Assembly (NCBI GenBank): GCA_028279155.1
Contig: JANQST010000026.1
Span: 1-8,427 of the forward strand
Length of the DNA: 8,427 nucleotides
DNA from: Cyclobacteriaceae bacterium
GTDB taxonomy: Bacteria; Bacteroidota; Bacteroidia; Cytophagales; Cyclobacteriaceae
Direction of reading: 5' to 3'
Shown here in pieces: positions 6,547 to 8,427 of this stretch. The translations under genes were made by a program, and so were the position numbers. Each line of letters starts with the position of its first letter. The first letter of the stretch is position 1. The notes under the pieces are model-generated. The model did not search any database, was not told the DNA's origin, and worked only from the letters and a program-made list of their open reading frames with translations.

Positions 6547-8220
6547 ATGAAAAAACTTATCCTGCTTCTCTTTCCCAACTTACTTCTTGCGCAATTCAAT
6601 ACAGAACTATTTATTCCTTCCACTTTAGAGGGAACAACATTCGAATTAACCATTGATGAATCAACACGTCAGTTCTTCGCTGGTCAGACCACCCAAACGA
6701 TTGGTTTTAACGGAGATTTTCTGGGTCCTACCTTGATTTTCAATCAAGGTGATGCCATTGACATTACTGTTAACAATGACTTGAGTGAATCTACCACTGT
6801 TCACTGGCATGGAATGCATGTCTCGCCGGAAGTTGATGGTGGTCCACATACAGTTATTGCAGCTGGTACCGCCTGGACTCCCGATTTCACCGTATTGGAT
6901 CGTGCCACAACTTTTTGGTATCATCCACATCTTCATGAAAAAACCAACGAGCATGTAACTAAGGGAGCAGCCGGACTAATCATCGTTCGATCTACTGATG
7001 AAGCTGCCCTCACTCTCCCAAGAACATATGGAGAAGACGATATCCCATTGATCATTCAAAGCAAAAGCTTTAACGGTCAAAATCAGTTGGACGAAAGGGG
7101 AAATGACACACACTTCATGGTAAATGGAACACTTGATCCCTATTTGGAAGTCCCATCACAAATGGTTCGGTTTAGGGTTATAAATGGATCAAACGAAAGA
7201 GTCCTAAACCTTGGATTTGAAGATAATCGAATGTTTTATCAAATTGGTTCGGATGGTGGCTTACTTACGGCCCCAGTCCAGTTAAACAGGGTACGATTGG
7301 CTTCCGGAGAACGAGCAGAGCTTGTGGTAGATTTTTCATCGGAAAATGGATCAACATTGAGTATGATTACTTATGCTTCTGAATTTGGTCCAGGAATTCC
7401 AGGAGGTGGTGGAGGTGGCGCTCAGGGATTTGATGGTCAGGATACTGAATTTTTGGAAATTCGAGTGGGAGCTCAAACCGCTAATCCGATTACAAATATT
7501 TCAATGGCATTATCCACGCATACTCCATGGAATGAGAATGAAGCTGATTATGAACGCACAATAACTATGGATGGGGGTGGCCCAGGCAACCCATTTAGTC
7601 TGGATAACGCCTTGTTCGATATCGACTTTGTTAACGAAACTGTGACACTGGATGATATTGAAATATGGACAATAACTAACAACACTAACCTTGCTCACCC
7701 ATTTCATATTCACGACATACAATTCTACATCCTTGACAAAAATGGTGTTGCGCCTCCGTTGAATGAACAAGGACTGAAAGATGTCGTCCTTGTCGAAGGG
7801 AATCAATCTGTGCGCTTCATCACAAAATTTGAAGATTTCGCAGATCCAGAGGTTCCTTACATGTATCACTGCCATATTCTACCTCATGAAGATGGAGGTA
7901 TGATGGGCCAATTTATTGTCGTGGAAGAAGATGATGCATTGGGTTTTGATGAAATTCGAAAACAATTCCGGGTGTATCCCAATCCTGTAAAAGACAAAAT
8001 TATTCGAGTCTTAATGCCAGATCAATTGGATCCACAATCAACTGTTGGGTTTACCATTTTGGATTTAGCTGGAAAAGAAATTTCTCACTTCCCTTCCACA
8101 GTGTGTGGTCCTTCTAACCTTAAGGTGCTGTATCTCAATGAATACAATCCAGGAATATATACGCTAGCAATACGTGTAAATGGCAAATACGAATCTAGTC
8201 TTCGGATGATTATTAAGTAA
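6547..8220 (+). CDS. Secreted multicopper oxidase with type IX secretion C-terminal domain
   Basis: A 557-residue three-cupredoxin multicopper oxidase of the CueO/CotA/laccase group, which couples oxidation of a substrate (phenols, metal ions or similar) to reduction of O2 to water. Residues 1-15 are a signal peptide (MKK, then a leucine-rich core, LLA before Q16). Copper ligands are all present: HWHG (H86, H88), HPHLH (H126, H128), HPFHIH (H384 type 1, H387 type 2, H389 type 3) and HCHILPHEDGGMM (H441, C442, H443, H447), with M452 as the likely axial ligand of the type 1 copper. A six-glycine run (286-291) sits in the middle region. Residues from about 474 onward, beginning FRVYPNPVKD, form a type A T9SS sorting domain, normally cleaved at the outer membrane. 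It lies 54 nt after hisIE with no recognised promoter. A link to histidine synthesis is not suggested, and its substrate cannot be told from sequence. Confidence 0.93.
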   Translation: MKKLILLLFPNLLLAQFNTELFIPSTLEGTTFELTIDESTRQFFAGQTTQTIGFNGDFLGPTLIFNQGDAIDITVNNDLSESTTVHWHGMHVSPEVDGGPHTVIAAGTAWTPDFTVLDRATTFWYHPHLHEKTNEHVTKGAAGLIIVRSTDEAALTLPRTYGEDDIPLIIQSKSFNGQNQLDERGNDTHFMVNGTLDPYLEVPSQMVRFRVINGSNERVLNLGFEDNRMFYQIGSDGGLLTAPVQLNRVRLASGERAELVVDFSSENGSTLSMITYASEFGPGIPGGGGGGAQGFDGQDTEFLEIRVGAQTANPITNISMALSTHTPWNENEADYERTITMDGGGPGNPFSLDNALFDIDFVNETVTLDDIEIWTITNNTNLAHPFHIHDIQFYILDKNGVAPPLNEQGLKDVVLVEGNQSVRFITKFEDFADPEVPYMYHCHILPHEDGGMMGQFIVVEEDDALGFDEIRKQFRVYPNPVKDKIIRVLMPDQLDPQSTVGFTILDLAGKEISHFPSTVCGPSNLKVLYLNEYNPGIYTLAIRVNGKYESSLRMIIK

Positions 8221-8222
8221 GG

Positions 8223-8252
8223 AGATTTTTGTTTCTTTCGATTGAAAAATCT
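8223..8252. terminator. Possible bidirectional terminator between convergent genes
   Basis: An 8-bp inverted repeat, AGATTTTT (8223-8230) and AAAAATCT (8245-8252) around a 14-nt loop, fills most of the 40-nt gap between the oxidase stop and the stop of the convergent gene. The stem is AT-rich with a large loop, so it would be weak. Its position between two converging stops is the main argument for it. Confidence 0.3.
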
Positions 8253-8260
8253 AGATCCAC

Positions 8261-8427
8261 TTAATCAATTGGATAGGGAACAAATACGAAGTTGGTGAAT
8301 TGCTCGTCTATCACAAACAGGCAGCAAAATTCATCTGCATCCTTGTAGTTCGATTTGAAGATCTCTTCATTCTCTACTACTCCTCGTTGGGTAAATTCTT
8401 CCAGAAATGATGCGTAATAATGCCAGT
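8261..8427 (-). CDS. 3' end of an unidentified gene
   Basis: Reading the - strand from the window edge, an uninterrupted frame gives 54 residues. It begins WHYYASFLEEFTQRGVV and ends FTNFVFVPYPID, then stops at TAA (complement of 8261-8263). The start lies beyond the window. The composition is protein-like, mixing aromatic and acidic residues (YKDADEFCCLFVIDEQF) without low complexity, and the frame stays open while the other two - strand frames hit stops within this stretch. It converges on the multicopper oxidase with a 40-nt gap. I do not recognise the family from this fragment and assign no function. It could be a small hypothetical protein or the tail of a larger one. Confidence 0.6.
   Translation of the reverse strand, partial: WHYYASFLEEFTQRGVVENEEIFKSNYKDADEFCCLFVIDEQFTNFVFVPYPID

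Overview
The window is almost entirely a histidine biosynthesis operon on the + strand, in the order hisG-hisD-hisC/hisB-hisH-hisA-hisF-hisIE. It is followed by a secreted multicopper oxidase and, at the right edge, the 3' end of an unidentified gene on the - strand. The AT-leaning composition, the his gene order, the A-rich rather than Shine-Dalgarno-like upstream regions, and the C-terminal 'YPNPV...' type IX secretion sorting domain on the oxidase all suggest a Bacteroidota member, plausibly of the Cytophagales. That placement is inferred; no marker gene here fixes the genus.

Layout: 13-870 hisG (long form with its own regulatory domain); 888-2162 hisD; 2162-3769 a single reading frame joining a full HisC aminotransferase to a full HisB imidazoleglycerol-phosphate dehydratase; 3802-4386 hisH (TTG start); 4383-5105 hisA; 5174-5929 hisF; 5926-6492 hisIE; 6547-8220 multicopper oxidase; 8427-8261 partial - strand gene. 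The junctions hisD/hisC (1 nt), hisH/hisA (4 nt) and hisF/hisIE (4 nt) overlap and suggest translational coupling. Three spacers inside the operon carry repeats. A heptanucleotide AATTNNN series lies between hisG and hisD, and a longer one lies between hisB and hisH. A 66-nt perfectly paired three-arm palindromic element lies between hisA and hisF and supplies the last codons and the stop of hisA.

Together the genes cover conversion of PRPP and ATP to histidine: HisG, HisIE (steps 2 and 3), HisA, HisH+HisF, HisB, HisC and HisD. The one step missing is histidinol-phosphate phosphatase. In many Bacteroidota and in enterobacteria that enzyme is the N-terminal HAD domain of a bifunctional HisB. 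Here the HAD domain is absent and HisC is joined almost directly to the dehydratase domain. This fusion, with the implied relocation of the phosphatase, is the most notable feature of the window. The dehydratase product is the aminotransferase substrate, so the fusion links two consecutive steps.

I saw no CRISPR array, tRNA, rRNA, transposase or defence-like gene. Only 12 bases precede hisG, so the operon promoter and any leader or attenuator lie outside the window.
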